Origin: JBJGXI01 sp045635475
GTDB taxonomy: Bacteria; Bacillota; Bacilli; Bacillales; Amphibacillaceae
DNA length: 64,000 nt
NCBI RefSeq assembly: GCF_045635475.1
Contig: NZ_JBJGXI010000007.1
Coordinates: 71,691 to 135,690, forward strand
Direction of reading: 5' to 3'
Positions 34,367-42,253 of this stretch are shown one piece after another. Position 1 is the first letter of the stretch; the number at the start of each line of letters is the position of its first letter. The notes beneath the pieces were generated by a model that was not told where the DNA came from, made no database searches, and saw nothing but the letters and a program-made list of their open reading frames with translations. The position numbers and the translations under genes were made by a program.

Positions 34367-35191
34367 ATGAAAGAAGAAAACAACAACGTTTCAGAAAATA
34401 CTTGGAAACGTATCTTTCGTAAAAAATGGTTTTTCCCAGCTGTATATCTAACGATCGCTGCGTTACTATTAAGTGGGGTGCTATGGTATCAAAATGTTGC
34501 GAACCAAGTACCAGAGGCAGATAATAGGTCGGAGACAGAAGATGAAATTTTAAGACCATCTAACGACCGTGATCAAGATGCTAGTCCGGTAATGGATCCG
34601 CAGGAAGTAGTTCAGATGCCAGTAAGGGAAGAAAGTCAGACAGAAATCGTAACAAAGTTCTACGATTATGAAGCTGACAGTGAAGATAAAGAAAAAGCAC
34701 TAGTACTATTCGACAATACTTACTACCAAAGCGATGGAGTAGACATTGCACAAGCGAATGGTGAAAGCTTTGATGTTACCGCTGCACTTAGTGGTACAGT
34801 AACAGAAGTCAAAGAAGACCCAATCTTAGGGAATGTCGTTAAGATTGAGCATCAAGACAATGTAACTACTAATTACGCAAGCTTAGGTGAAGTACTTGTT
34901 GAACAAGGAGCAGAAGTGAAACAAGGTGACAAAATTGGTACTGCAGGCCAGAACTTATTTGGTCAAGATATCGGTACGCACGTTCACTTCCAAGTCCGCA
35001 AAGACGGTACAGCTGTAAACCCAGAATCGTTCTTTAATCAGCCGGTAAGCGCAGTAGCTTTACCACAAGTTGATGATGAAGGCGATGATAGCGATTCTGA
35101 GGAAGATGAAACCGAAGACGAAGACGATTCTAAGGAAGAAGATGCTTCAAGCACAAGTACAGAATCTTCTGCAGCAATGGCGAACGCATAA
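34367..35191 (+). CDS. spoIIQ: Stage II sporulation protein Q
   Basis: Forespore membrane protein whose LytM/M23 domain pairs with SpoIIIAH across the intermembrane space, forming the feeding-tube channel and engulfment ratchet. 274 residues; ATG at 34367 with GAGGTGATGAG upstream. One membrane helix (about 24-44), M23 domain about 95-230. The distal GTHVHFQV is kept, but the first metal ligand is replaced (YQSDGVDIA in place of HxGxD), as in inactive SpoIIQ. The tail after 235 is highly acidic (DDSDSEEDETEDED), longer than usual. Confidence 0.95.
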   Translation: MKEENNNVSENTWKRIFRKKWFFPAVYLTIAALLLSGVLWYQNVANQVPEADNRSETEDEILRPSNDRDQDASPVMDPQEVVQMPVREESQTEIVTKFYDYEADSEDKEKALVLFDNTYYQSDGVDIAQANGESFDVTAALSGTVTEVKEDPILGNVVKIEHQDNVTTNYASLGEVLVEQGAEVKQGDKIGTAGQNLFGQDIGTHVHFQVRKDGTAVNPESFFNQPVSAVALPQVDDEGDDSDSEEDETEDEDDSKEEDASSTSTESSAAMANA

Positions 35192-35206
35192 TGTTAGATT
35201 GATGTA

Positions 35207-35238
35207 TAACCCCTCGGCACATGCCCTGGGGTTTCTTT
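35207..35238 (+). terminator. Terminator after spoIIQ
   Basis: AACCCC and GGGGTT arms around CTCGGCACATGCCCT, followed by TCTTTTTT. Confidence 0.8.
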
Positions 35239-35590
35239 TTTACAAAACAAGAACTTATCTTACCGCGAACGCAACTTTCCGAAAGAACCAAAAATCAAAC
35301 ATCGACACTTCCGTACCTTCTTCTACCACATTCGCCATCACTCACCATACATTTTACGAAACACAACGAAATTTATCTGTAATTGTCGAACGATAATATC
35401 ACGAAACTAGTTGAATTTTCCGATAAACATGAAATAATAGAAAACATATACAATTTCAAGAATAACCCCACGATCACACCCATCCGGTAATACTGGACAA
35501 GCTGTCCTAAACATCACTTCTTTTAAAACTTTCGACGTTATTAAATTTTTTGTCTAAGCACTACCAGAATAAAAGAATATGAAGAGGAGA
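35239..35590. other. Intergenic stretch with no recognised feature
   Basis: AT-rich DNA between the spoIIQ terminator and the small ORF at 35594. No convincing gene, repeat or RNA fold was seen. Confidence 0.4.
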
Positions 35591-35593
35591 GGA

Positions 35594-35758
35594 ATGAAGA
35601 TGCTGCAAAATATTTTATTGACGTGTTGGATTGCTTTTTGTTTATATGTGCAACCGGTTAACGAACCACTGCCAAATGATGCCCCAATTACTCCTATTGA
35701 AATACTTGAGACGCCAATCACTTACTTTTCTGACCCCGGATATGGTGATATCGGCTAG
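35594..35758 (+). CDS. Small secreted or membrane peptide of unknown function
   Basis: 54 codons from ATG 35594, with GAGGAGAGGA ending 2-3 bases upstream. The peptide starts MKMLQNILLT, has a hydrophobic stretch of about 16 residues, then a Pro-rich acidic tail (EPLPNDAPITPIEIL...). It resembles a signal or anchor peptide. It lies upstream of spoIIID; B. subtilis has a short ORF (usd) upstream of spoIIID whose translation is needed for SpoIIID synthesis, but usd adjoins spoIIID whereas this one ends about 270 bp before it, so equivalence is doubtful. Confidence 0.55.
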   Translation: MKMLQNILLTCWIAFCLYVQPVNEPLPNDAPITPIEILETPITYFSDPGYGDIG

Positions 35759-35831
35759 TTTCTAACATGTAAAAATCAAATTCTATTTTCCCGTCTTTAG
35801 CACATTGGCTTGGCAGAATTATCAAAATTAT

Positions 35832-35860
35832 TCATATTCAAACAATATCAATAATAAACT
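35832..35860 (+). promoter_or_regulatory. Candidate SigE promoter of spoIIID
   Basis: TCATATT (35832-35838) matches the SigE -35 pattern KMATATT perfectly; after 14 bases, AATAAACT (35853-35860) matches CATACANT at 6 of 8. Lies about 165 bases before spoIIID. Confidence 0.45.
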
Positions 35861-36025
35861 GATACAAACCAAGCAATAAAGGGTCTGAGGTGAGAGTGTG
35901 AAGCTCTAAGCCAACTAGTGAACATAACAAAAATTCTTACCTATTTTCTCCTATAATTCAGCTACGATCTCCATCACCTTGTCTCATTTCACACCTTAGA
36001 CAACCAACTCAGGGAGGCGAGTGGT

Positions 36026-36325
36026 GTGCATGACTACATCAAAGAGAGAACTATCAAGATTGGAAAGTACATCGTGGATTCAAGAAAGACGGTAAGGGTA
36101 ATTGCAAAAGAATTTGGTGTTTCTAAAAGTACGGTACACAAGGATTTAACAGAACGACTACCAGAAATAAACCCCGAATTAGCCAATGAAGTCAAAATTA
36201 TCCTCGATCATCACAAAGCGATCCGTCATCTGCGTGGTGGAGAAGCGACGAAAAGGAAATACAGACTAACATCCGCATCTGAACAACATGTCGAATCAAT
36301 TGAACCAGTTGAACCTGTCAGTTAA
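36026..36325 (+). CDS. spoIIID: Mother-cell transcription factor SpoIIID
   Basis: Small DNA-binding protein that activates or represses many SigE and SigK genes. GTG at 36026 gives MHDYIKERTIKIGKYIV, matching the family start; AGGGAGGCGA precedes it. 99 residues. HTH VRVIAKEFGVSKSTVHKDL (about 24-42), then a basic C-terminal helix after HLRGGEATKRKYR used for DNA contact. mbl follows, as in B. subtilis. Confidence 0.97.
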   Translation: MHDYIKERTIKIGKYIVDSRKTVRVIAKEFGVSKSTVHKDLTERLPEINPELANEVKIILDHHKAIRHLRGGEATKRKYRLTSASEQHVESIEPVEPVS

Positions 36326-36482
36326 TACTAGAAGACCCTCCTTTATGCCTATGTTGTATAAGTAATCGATAAGTTGCCAAATTAAATAGGGAGCATGAAA
36401 GGTAAATGATGTTCTTGGGTGATTCTGTTAGCAGAGCTCTGCATGTGCAGGGCTTACGTTTTTATCTTGAGTCAATTTTATA

Positions 36483-36549
36483 TAGCGATTTGCATTCGCA
36501 TATAGTTTGGAAATGAATTAATCCAACTATATGCGAATGTGAATCGCTA
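36483..36549. repeat. Long inverted repeat between spoIIID and mbl
   Basis: The left arm (36483-36510, TAGCGATTTGCATTCGCATA...) pairs with the right arm (36523-36549, ...TATGCGAATGTGAATCGCTA) over about 27 bp with two mismatches and one bulge; the loop is about 12 bases. No T run, so not a classical terminator. Could be a REP-like element or a transcript-end stabiliser. Confidence 0.6.
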
Positions 36550-36663
36550 AAAATCAATATGTTGCAATTGACTGTATTCTAGGCTGAAACACAAATGCAG
36601 AAATACCCATGAACATTAGGTAACTTTTGCATTTTAATCAAAAAAAGTGACTTTTTTTTACGT

Positions 36664-36692
36664 TTAACTAACGATATACCAAATTTTATGAT
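36664..36692 (+). promoter_or_regulatory. Candidate SigA promoter of mbl
   Basis: TTAACT (36664-36669), 17 bases, TATGAT (36687-36692), about 77 bases before the mbl start. Confidence 0.45.
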
Positions 36693-36768
36693 AAAATACA
36701 TGTTTAGAAGCATTGTGCTCTAATACTCGTGCAACGTGCAATTAAATTTGGCTGGGAGGATCAAATTC

Positions 36769-37770
36769 ATGTTTTCTAGGGATATAGGCATAGACCTTGG
36801 TACAGCAAACGTATTAATACATGTAAAAGGCAAGGGTATCGTACTTAATGAGCCCTCGGTAGTAGCCATGGATCGTAACACTGGTAGAGTACTCGAAGTT
36901 GGAGAGGAAGCTCGCCGCATGGTAGGGCGTACGCCAGGAAACATTGAAGCTATTCGTCCATTAAAAGATGGCGTCATTGCGGATTTTGATGTTACAGAAG
37001 CAATGTTAAGATATTTTATTAATAAAATAAATGTACGTGGATTTCTTTCTAAGCCTCGCATGCTTATTTGTTGCCCCACAAATATTACCAAAGTAGAGCA
37101 AAAAGCGATTAAAGAAGCGGCAGAGAAATCTGGCGGCAAAAAGGTATATTTGGAAGAAGAGCCAAAAGTTGCTGCGATTGGTGCGGGTATGGACATTTAT
37201 CAGCCAAGTGGTAACATGGTAATTGATATCGGTGGCGGAACTACAGATGTAGCCGTATTATCAATGGGTGATATTGTAACGGCACAATCGATTAAAATGG
37301 CCGGAGATAAATTTGATCAAGAATTACTGAACTATGTAAAAAGAAAGTACAAGCTTCTTATTGGCGAACGTACGGCAGAAGATATAAAGATGAATATAGC
37401 AACAGTCTTCTCTGGAGCAAGAGAAGAAGTAATGGATATTCGTGGAAGAGATATGGTGACTGGATTACCAAAAACGATTTCGATTAAATCATCAGAAGCT
37501 GGAGAAGCATTACGTGAAGCGGTTTCGCTTATTGTGCAAGCGGCTAAAGTGGTATTAGAACAAACACCACCTGAGCTTTCAGCTGATATTATTGACCGGG
37601 GTGTAATTTTAACTGGTGGTGGTGCACTATTGCACGGATTAGATCAACTGTTGGCAGAAGAGCTAAAAGTACCAGTTTTACTTGCAGATGAACCAATGAA
37701 TTGTGTTGTTAAAGGAACCGGCATGATGCTGGAGAATATCGATAAAATAGAGAAAAGAAGTATAAGCTAA
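36769..37770 (+). CDS. mbl: Actin-like rod-shape protein Mbl
   Basis: MreB paralogue that polymerises under the membrane and directs lateral wall synthesis. ATG at 36769 with GGGAGGA 8 bases upstream gives MFSRDIGIDLGTANVLIH, the family start; 333 residues. The nucleotide-binding phosphate loops GIDLGTAN (about 7-14) and DIGGGTTD (about 157-164) and the adenosine motif ILTGGGALL are present. Confidence 0.97.
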   Translation: MFSRDIGIDLGTANVLIHVKGKGIVLNEPSVVAMDRNTGRVLEVGEEARRMVGRTPGNIEAIRPLKDGVIADFDVTEAMLRYFINKINVRGFLSKPRMLICCPTNITKVEQKAIKEAAEKSGGKKVYLEEEPKVAAIGAGMDIYQPSGNMVIDIGGGTTDVAVLSMGDIVTAQSIKMAGDKFDQELLNYVKRKYKLLIGERTAEDIKMNIATVFSGAREEVMDIRGRDMVTGLPKTISIKSSEAGEALREAVSLIVQAAKVVLEQTPPELSADIIDRGVILTGGGALLHGLDQLLAEELKVPVLLADEPMNCVVKGTGMMLENIDKIEKRSIS

Positions 37771-37874
37771 AACGGATTATTTTTTTCTATTTTGCGAATT
37801 TTGTAGAATATTAAATTCAAATATCTAAACGGGTCGAAACCGTTTAGAATTGATATGTAAGGAGTCATCAAGCT

Positions 37875-38234
37875 ATGTCTACAATGCAAACCGAAAGCAA
37901 TGAGTTGAACCAACCAACAAAGCGCCGTGAACAGAAGAAATTACAGAAACAGGAAAAAAAATTTGAAAAACGTATCCAAAAAGAAGCACAAGCTGAAGAA
38001 AACAGTAACGGTGCTGCTTCTCGACGTGATGAAAAAAAGATGGCAAAAAAGTATCGCCGTCGCATTATGCCTATTTGGTTACGTATCATCATTGTTTTTC
38101 TTCTTTGTTATGTGGCGTTAATGGCCGGATTAATGGTTGGTTTTGGAGTCATCGGTAGTGGTGAACCATTAGATGCGCTTGAGTTAAACACATGGACGCA
38201 TATTAAAAATATTGTACTAGGAAATGCTAATTAA
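37875..38234 (+). CDS. EpuA-like small membrane protein
   Basis: 119 residues. ATG at 37875 after AAGGAG. The basic, Lys/Gln/Glu-rich N-terminal 60 residues are followed by one membrane helix (about 72-93, RIIIVFLLCYVALMAGLMVG) and GFGVIGSGEPLDALELNTWTHIKNIV, the EpuA (PF11772) pattern. Such proteins are often labelled as an RNA polymerase beta subunit; that label is misleading, and this is a one-helix membrane protein of unknown role. In B. subtilis flhO and flhP lie between mbl and fabZ; neither is here. Confidence 0.8.
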   Translation: MSTMQTESNELNQPTKRREQKKLQKQEKKFEKRIQKEAQAEENSNGAASRRDEKKMAKKYRRRIMPIWLRIIIVFLLCYVALMAGLMVGFGVIGSGEPLDALELNTWTHIKNIVLGNAN

Positions 38235-38243
38235 GTATCTAAA

Positions 38244-38280
38244 AAGAGGAGTTAATCACAACTGGTTAGACTCCTTTTTT
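38244..38280 (+). terminator. Terminator between the EpuA-like gene and fabZ
   Basis: GAGGAGT and ACTCC arms around an ATCACAACTGG loop, followed by TTTTTT. Confidence 0.75.
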
Positions 38281-38320
38281 GCGAAATTACATAATCAGTT
38301 CATATGAAAGGAGTATCACT

Positions 38321-38743
38321 ATGCTTAATGTTAACCAGATAAAAGAAACAATTCCGCATCGTTATCCATTCCTTTTAGTTGATGAAATTGTAGAGTTTGA
38401 AGAGGGAAAACGAGTAGTAGGAAAAAAGAATGTGACCATAAATGAGCCGTTTTTTCAAGGCCACTTTCCGGATTATCCTGTAATGCCAGGTGTGTTAATT
38501 GTTGAAGCTTTAGCACAGGTTGGTGCTGTAGCTATGTTGAAAAAGGAAGAAAACAAAGGCAAAATTGGTTTCTTAGCGGGGATAGACAAGTGTCGATTCA
38601 AACGTCAAGTAGTACCTGGTGACCAGTTAAAGTTAGAAGTGGAAATTACTCGTCTGAAGGGCCCAATCGGAAAAGGGAAAGCAATCGCAACCGTAGATGG
38701 CGAATTAGCGTGTGAAGCAGAAATCATGTTTGCGATAAAATAA
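38321..38743 (+). CDS. fabZ: 3-hydroxyacyl-ACP dehydratase FabZ
   Basis: Dehydrates beta-hydroxyacyl-ACP in type II fatty acid elongation. ATG at 38321 with AAAGGAG upstream gives MLNVNQIKETIPHRYPFLLVD; the longer frame from 38279 overlaps the terminator. 140 residues, hot-dog fold. Catalytic His48 (GHFPDYPVMPG) and Glu62 (VEALAQ). Confidence 0.96.
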   Translation: MLNVNQIKETIPHRYPFLLVDEIVEFEEGKRVVGKKNVTINEPFFQGHFPDYPVMPGVLIVEALAQVGAVAMLKKEENKGKIGFLAGIDKCRFKRQVVPGDQLKLEVEITRLKGPIGKGKAIATVDGELACEAEIMFAIK

Positions 38744-38749
38744 AATAAA

Positions 38750-38787
38750 GCGGTCCTTCCAGTTTATGGAGGGTCCGTTTTTATTTG
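38750..38787 (+). terminator. Terminator after fabZ
   Basis: CGGTCCTTCCA and TGGAGGGTCCG arms with a short loop, followed by TTTTTATTT. Confidence 0.85.
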
Positions 38788-38817
38788 GAAGGCTTTTTTC
38801 ATGGAAATGCGGAACGC

Positions 38818-38912
38818 GGCACGGAACGAGGGGTCAGATCTCTCGTCCCACCCCACCTGCTTGCCCTGGAACGAGAGAACTGACCCCGCGTTTCCAGACC
38901 CCGCGTTTCACA
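38818..38912. repeat. GC-rich hairpin element after fabZ
   Basis: GGAACGAGGGGTCAG and, 50 bases on, CTGACCCCGCG form an inverted pair, with inner TCTCGT and ACGAGA arms. ACCCCGCGTTTC is repeated directly at 38883 and 38898. Similar GGGTCAG/CTGACCC elements occur in Bacillaceae intergenic DNA (from memory). The rest of 38913-39094 shows nothing. Confidence 0.55.
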
Positions 38913-39094
38913 ATTAATTCCTGTATATTTTTATACTTATGTAGAATTCTATACACAACTGTTTTTACAATGTCTCCGTTATTGTAAAGCAGTTACAGCT
39001 CGGGGATCTTTAATAAATTGTTTTCAACGATGCAATGTTTAAAGGAAAATGGGGCATATTAAAGATGAAATAAATTTAGAAGGAGGAATTAGTA

Positions 39095-39514
39095 GTGATA
39101 AAAAATAAATTGTTATTTAAACTCGGTACTTCCGTTTTGGCATTGTCTTTAGTTGCGGCGTGTGCGGATGATGAAGAACAGAACCCACCACCGGAAGAAG
39201 ATGCACCGGCTGAAGAAACGCCAGCAGAAGAAATTGAGGATGGTGCAGAAGAGCTTGGTGATGAAATGGATGATGCTACAGACGGTATGGATGACGCTGG
39301 TGAGAACGGCGGTACTACTGAAGATGGAGCTGGCAACGAAAACGGTGGTATGAATGGCGAGAATGGCGAAAATGGTACAACTGGCGATACGGGTGAGAAC
39401 GCTGGTAATGGAGAAGATGGCGCTACACCTGAAGACGATAATGCTTTAGACATGGACGACGAAAATGTCGACGATACGAATGAAAACACAACAGATAAAG
39501 ACAAAGATCAATAA
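39095..39514 (+). CDS. Highly acidic low-complexity lipoprotein
   Basis: 139 residues, GTG at 39095 after GGAGG. Lipoprotein signal with LVAAC lipobox (Cys about 23). The mature part is almost wholly Glu, Asp, Gly, Asn and Thr (GENGGTTEDGAG...), probably disordered and strongly anionic. No family recognised. Such acidic surface proteins are common in halotolerant Bacillaceae. Terminator directly after, so it is a single-gene unit. Confidence 0.75.
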   Translation: MIKNKLLFKLGTSVLALSLVAACADDEEQNPPPEEDAPAEETPAEEIEDGAEELGDEMDDATDGMDDAGENGGTTEDGAGNENGGMNGENGENGTTGDTGENAGNGEDGATPEDDNALDMDDENVDDTNENTTDKDKDQ

Positions 39515-39522
39515 TCTCTGAC

Positions 39523-39562
39523 TAGAAAGGGGCCTATGTGACCATGGGTTCCTTTCTTTTTA
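39523..39562 (+). terminator. Terminator after the acidic lipoprotein
   Basis: GAAAGGGGCC and GGGTTCCTTTC arms, then TTTTTAA. Confidence 0.75.
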
Positions 39563-39700
39563 AGCAGAGCACGTGGGCATACACCTACATGCGGACTGCA
39601 AACCACTTAAAAAATAAGCTTTTCCAGGTCGCCTGTGCCGTCAATACAAGCAGTCATATGTTATCATAGTACTAACGAAACGAGGAGGTATGATGATAAC

Positions 39701-40312
39701 GTGATCGAATATAACGAACTAAAGAAACTGTTACTTGATCATCAGCAAATGATAAATATGATTGACCCCAAATCATTGGCTATACAAGAATTTCTCCACA
39801 CCCAATCCCGAAAACAAGCTGTTGATGACAATCATGTATTTACGTTTGTCTATCGTAACTATCACAACCTAACAACACCAAGTTTAACAGCTGAATTTGA
39901 AACGAAATATTTTCAATTGATGGAACAAGTGCGAAAAAGCAGCAAGGTTCCTAACATTACACAACTGACCTATAGCTTATATGTAATAAAAAACAGATAC
40001 AATAATCCCAATATGCAATTTCCACTCGTCATCGACATGGTGCACACATTCTATCCACACTTTCCAACATTTAGTCAAGCAATAGTCCAGACTTTCAAAT
40101 TTCCGACTACGTATCACTTAACTGGATTTTATAAAAAAATGGCACGGTCGATCGAACAATATCGGTATGTCCATGACACATATCAGCAATTACTTCAAGA
40201 GGACGTAATTCAACCGTTATTTAAAAAGTTTGATGAACAGTTCCCGAACAATAATTTTGGAAAGGTTAAAAAGCTGGATCTTATTGTAAATCAATTAGGT
40301 GAAATCAAATAG
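39701..40312 (+). CDS. Hypothetical protein
   Basis: 203 residues from GTG at 39701, with GAGGAGG about 10 bases upstream; the frame is open from 39635. Mostly helical, basic-neutral, with many aromatic residues (YRNYHNL, YFQLMEQ, FYPHFPTFSQ) and no membrane segment or known motif. I do not recognise the family. Codon use is like the neighbours. It precedes the tetR-RND operon but has its own ribosome binding site and is separated from it by 157 bp. Confidence 0.6.
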   Translation: MIEYNELKKLLLDHQQMINMIDPKSLAIQEFLHTQSRKQAVDDNHVFTFVYRNYHNLTTPSLTAEFETKYFQLMEQVRKSSKVPNITQLTYSLYVIKNRYNNPNMQFPLVIDMVHTFYPHFPTFSQAIVQTFKFPTTYHLTGFYKKMARSIEQYRYVHDTYQQLLQEDVIQPLFKKFDEQFPNNNFGKVKKLDLIVNQLGEIK

Positions 40313-40396
40313 ATTCTAGGGTTTGAGGCTGGTCTTTGATTTAGTCTTCATTTATTGTCAGCCTCACTCCTATTTGATATAGTGAAAACTGTATTG

Positions 40397-40410
40397 ACTG
40401 ACTGGTCAGT
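40397..40410. promoter_or_regulatory. TetR operator overlapping the efflux-operon promoter
   Basis: ACTGACTGGTCAGT is a perfect 14-bp palindrome of the usual TetR/AcrR type. It overlaps the likely -35 TTGACT (40394-40399), so bound repressor would block the operon, including its own gene. Confidence 0.7.
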
Positions 40411-40469
40411 ACATGAAAAATATGAAACGAAATGTAATAACGACTCGTACATAGTAAGGATGAAAATAG

Positions 40470-41363
40470 ATGAATGAAAAAAAACGGAAAATTATCGAAA
40501 CCAGTATAAAGCTGTTCGCAGAAAAAGGTTTTCATGTTACATCTATTCAAGAAATTGCCGATCAGAGTAACGTCTCAAAAGGTGCCTTTTATTTATACTT
40601 TGATTCAAAAGAAGCATTAGTGCTAGCGATTTTTGATTACTATTTTCAGCAAATAATGGAAAAAATGCAAGTAATTGATGCGCGTGATCTGGAACCGATG
40701 GAAAAACTAAAGCAACATATTGCCTTTTTTTTAAATATGATATCGGAACACAAAGAATACATTATCATGCACATAAGGGATAATCTACAACTAGGGAAAA
40801 ATCTTGATGAATTTATGGTGCGCATGAACAAGCACTTTTTCAATTGGATGCGTGAAACATTTGTAGACATATACGGAGAAAAGATTACTCCTTATATCGT
40901 CGATGCAGCAATCCAGTTAGATGGCTTGATGCAAGGATATTTTAAATGGTTAGCAATGCATGATCTTGACATTGATTGCAACGAGACGGCAGGCTTTATC
41001 GTACGCCGATTCGATAACTGTGTTCAAGGTATGTTAAATGACGAAGCAAAACCACAAATAACAATGGACCAGTTGCAATATTCATTAGTTTCACCGAGTC
41101 AACAGGCATCCATTAGTGAACAGGTACAATTGATCGTCGAGACGATGCTGGAGAAGTTACATAAACAACCAATGATAGATAACAAAAAAAGACAGGAGCT
41201 GCAAGAAGCTGCTGCTGTTATTAATGATGAAATCAACAATCGCCAGCCAAAAATGATCGTCATTCAAGCGATGTTGACACCTTTCCAAACGGTGCCGGCC
41301 TTGAAAGAGGATTGCAAACAAATAGCTGAAATCTGTGATATAAGATTATTTTTACAGGATTAG
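40470..41363 (+). CDS. TetR/AcrR-family repressor of the RND efflux operon
   Basis: 297 residues, long for the family (usually about 200). N-terminal HTH HVTSIQEIADQSNVSKGAFY (about 22-41) and the following YFDSKEALV are classic. The C-terminal ligand domain extends past 190 with an extra helical region of about 90 residues. Start is ATG at 40470. It heads a three-gene operon with an adaptor 19 bases downstream; a matching palindrome sits in the promoter. YerO next to swrC/yerP in B. subtilis is analogous. Confidence 0.92.
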   Translation: MNEKKRKIIETSIKLFAEKGFHVTSIQEIADQSNVSKGAFYLYFDSKEALVLAIFDYYFQQIMEKMQVIDARDLEPMEKLKQHIAFFLNMISEHKEYIIMHIRDNLQLGKNLDEFMVRMNKHFFNWMRETFVDIYGEKITPYIVDAAIQLDGLMQGYFKWLAMHDLDIDCNETAGFIVRRFDNCVQGMLNDEAKPQITMDQLQYSLVSPSQQASISEQVQLIVETMLEKLHKQPMIDNKKRQELQEAAAVINDEINNRQPKMIVIQAMLTPFQTVPALKEDCKQIAEICDIRLFLQD

Positions 41364-41381
41364 AGAGGGGACAAAAAAGAG

Positions 41382-42251
41382 ATGAAAAAAATCGCAATAT
41401 TATTTATCGGACTAGTATTACTCGTATTAGTAGCTTGTACAGAAGAGGATACAAATACGGAAGAAACAGAGAAAGTAGTTACACCTGTTGAAGTAGCAGA
41501 AGTGACACAAGGTGATCTCGTTTTAGAAAAAAGATTTTATGGAAGCATTCAACCTGAATCGACGACACCAGTGGTCTCTCCTTTTGCAGGCGAAGTAGAT
41601 ACAGTAGAAGTCGAAAAAGGTGATCAAGTTGAAGAAGAAGACGTATTGGCGGAAATTACCCGTGCGGACGGACGTGGGACGATTGAAGTAGAAGCTGCTG
41701 ATGCAGGTGAGATAACGATGCTACAAGCAGAGGAAGGCTCGATGGTTTCGAATACGGAGCCATTCGCTACGATTGTGAACCTTGATACGTTAACAATCAT
41801 GGTCGGTGTAACAGGAAATAATTTTTCTCTATTTGAAAATGGCGAAGAAGCGACCATTACGGTGGCTGCGGTTGACGAAGAAATAACTACAAATATCGGT
41901 TATGTTTCACCAGTACCAAACGAACAAGGTTTATATACGGTGGAATTGACGATTGATAATCCGAATAAAAAGATCAAGCCAGGTATGATCGCCGTTGTTA
42001 GTGTTCCAGAAAAAAGAGTGGAGCAAACGCTAATCATCCCAACGTCTGCGTTAGTGGAACAAAATGCTGAAACATATGTGTACATTATTGAAGATAATAA
42101 AGCTGTTAAAAAGACAGTAACGGTAACAGAAGCACAATCAGACGTTACGGCGGTTGAAGGTGATCTAGATGCTGGTGAGGAAGTTGTCACAAGTGGACAA
42201 CTGACACTAGCGGATGGTAATCAGGTAACAATCATGAAGGAGGATCAATAA
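41382..42251 (+). CDS. RND efflux adaptor (membrane-fusion) lipoprotein
   Basis: 289 residues with lipobox LVAC (Cys about 19), so anchored to the outer face of the membrane. The biotinyl-lipoyl-like half motifs (VVSPFAGEVDTVEVEKGDQVEEEDVLAEI, first part about 62-90, and VEAADAGEITMLQAEEGS) flank an unusually short hairpin; beta-barrel and C-terminal PTSALVE domain follow. Partner of the RND pump two bases downstream. Confidence 0.93.
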   Translation: MKKIAILFIGLVLLVLVACTEEDTNTEETEKVVTPVEVAEVTQGDLVLEKRFYGSIQPESTTPVVSPFAGEVDTVEVEKGDQVEEEDVLAEITRADGRGTIEVEAADAGEITMLQAEEGSMVSNTEPFATIVNLDTLTIMVGVTGNNFSLFENGEEATITVAAVDEEITTNIGYVSPVPNEQGLYTVELTIDNPNKKIKPGMIAVVSVPEKRVEQTLIIPTSALVEQNAETYVYIIEDNKAVKKTVTVTEAQSDVTAVEGDLDAGEEVVTSGQLTLADGNQVTIMKEDQ

Positions 42252-42253
42252 TC

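Noticed and set aside
36406..36516. 36-codon ORF between spoIIID and mbl
   Set aside because: Weak ribosome binding site and it runs into the long inverted repeat; protein not convincing.
39076..39504. 142-residue Ser/Pro-rich minus-strand ORF
   Set aside because: Exact antisense of the acidic lipoprotein gene; its composition mirrors the Glu/Asp codons.
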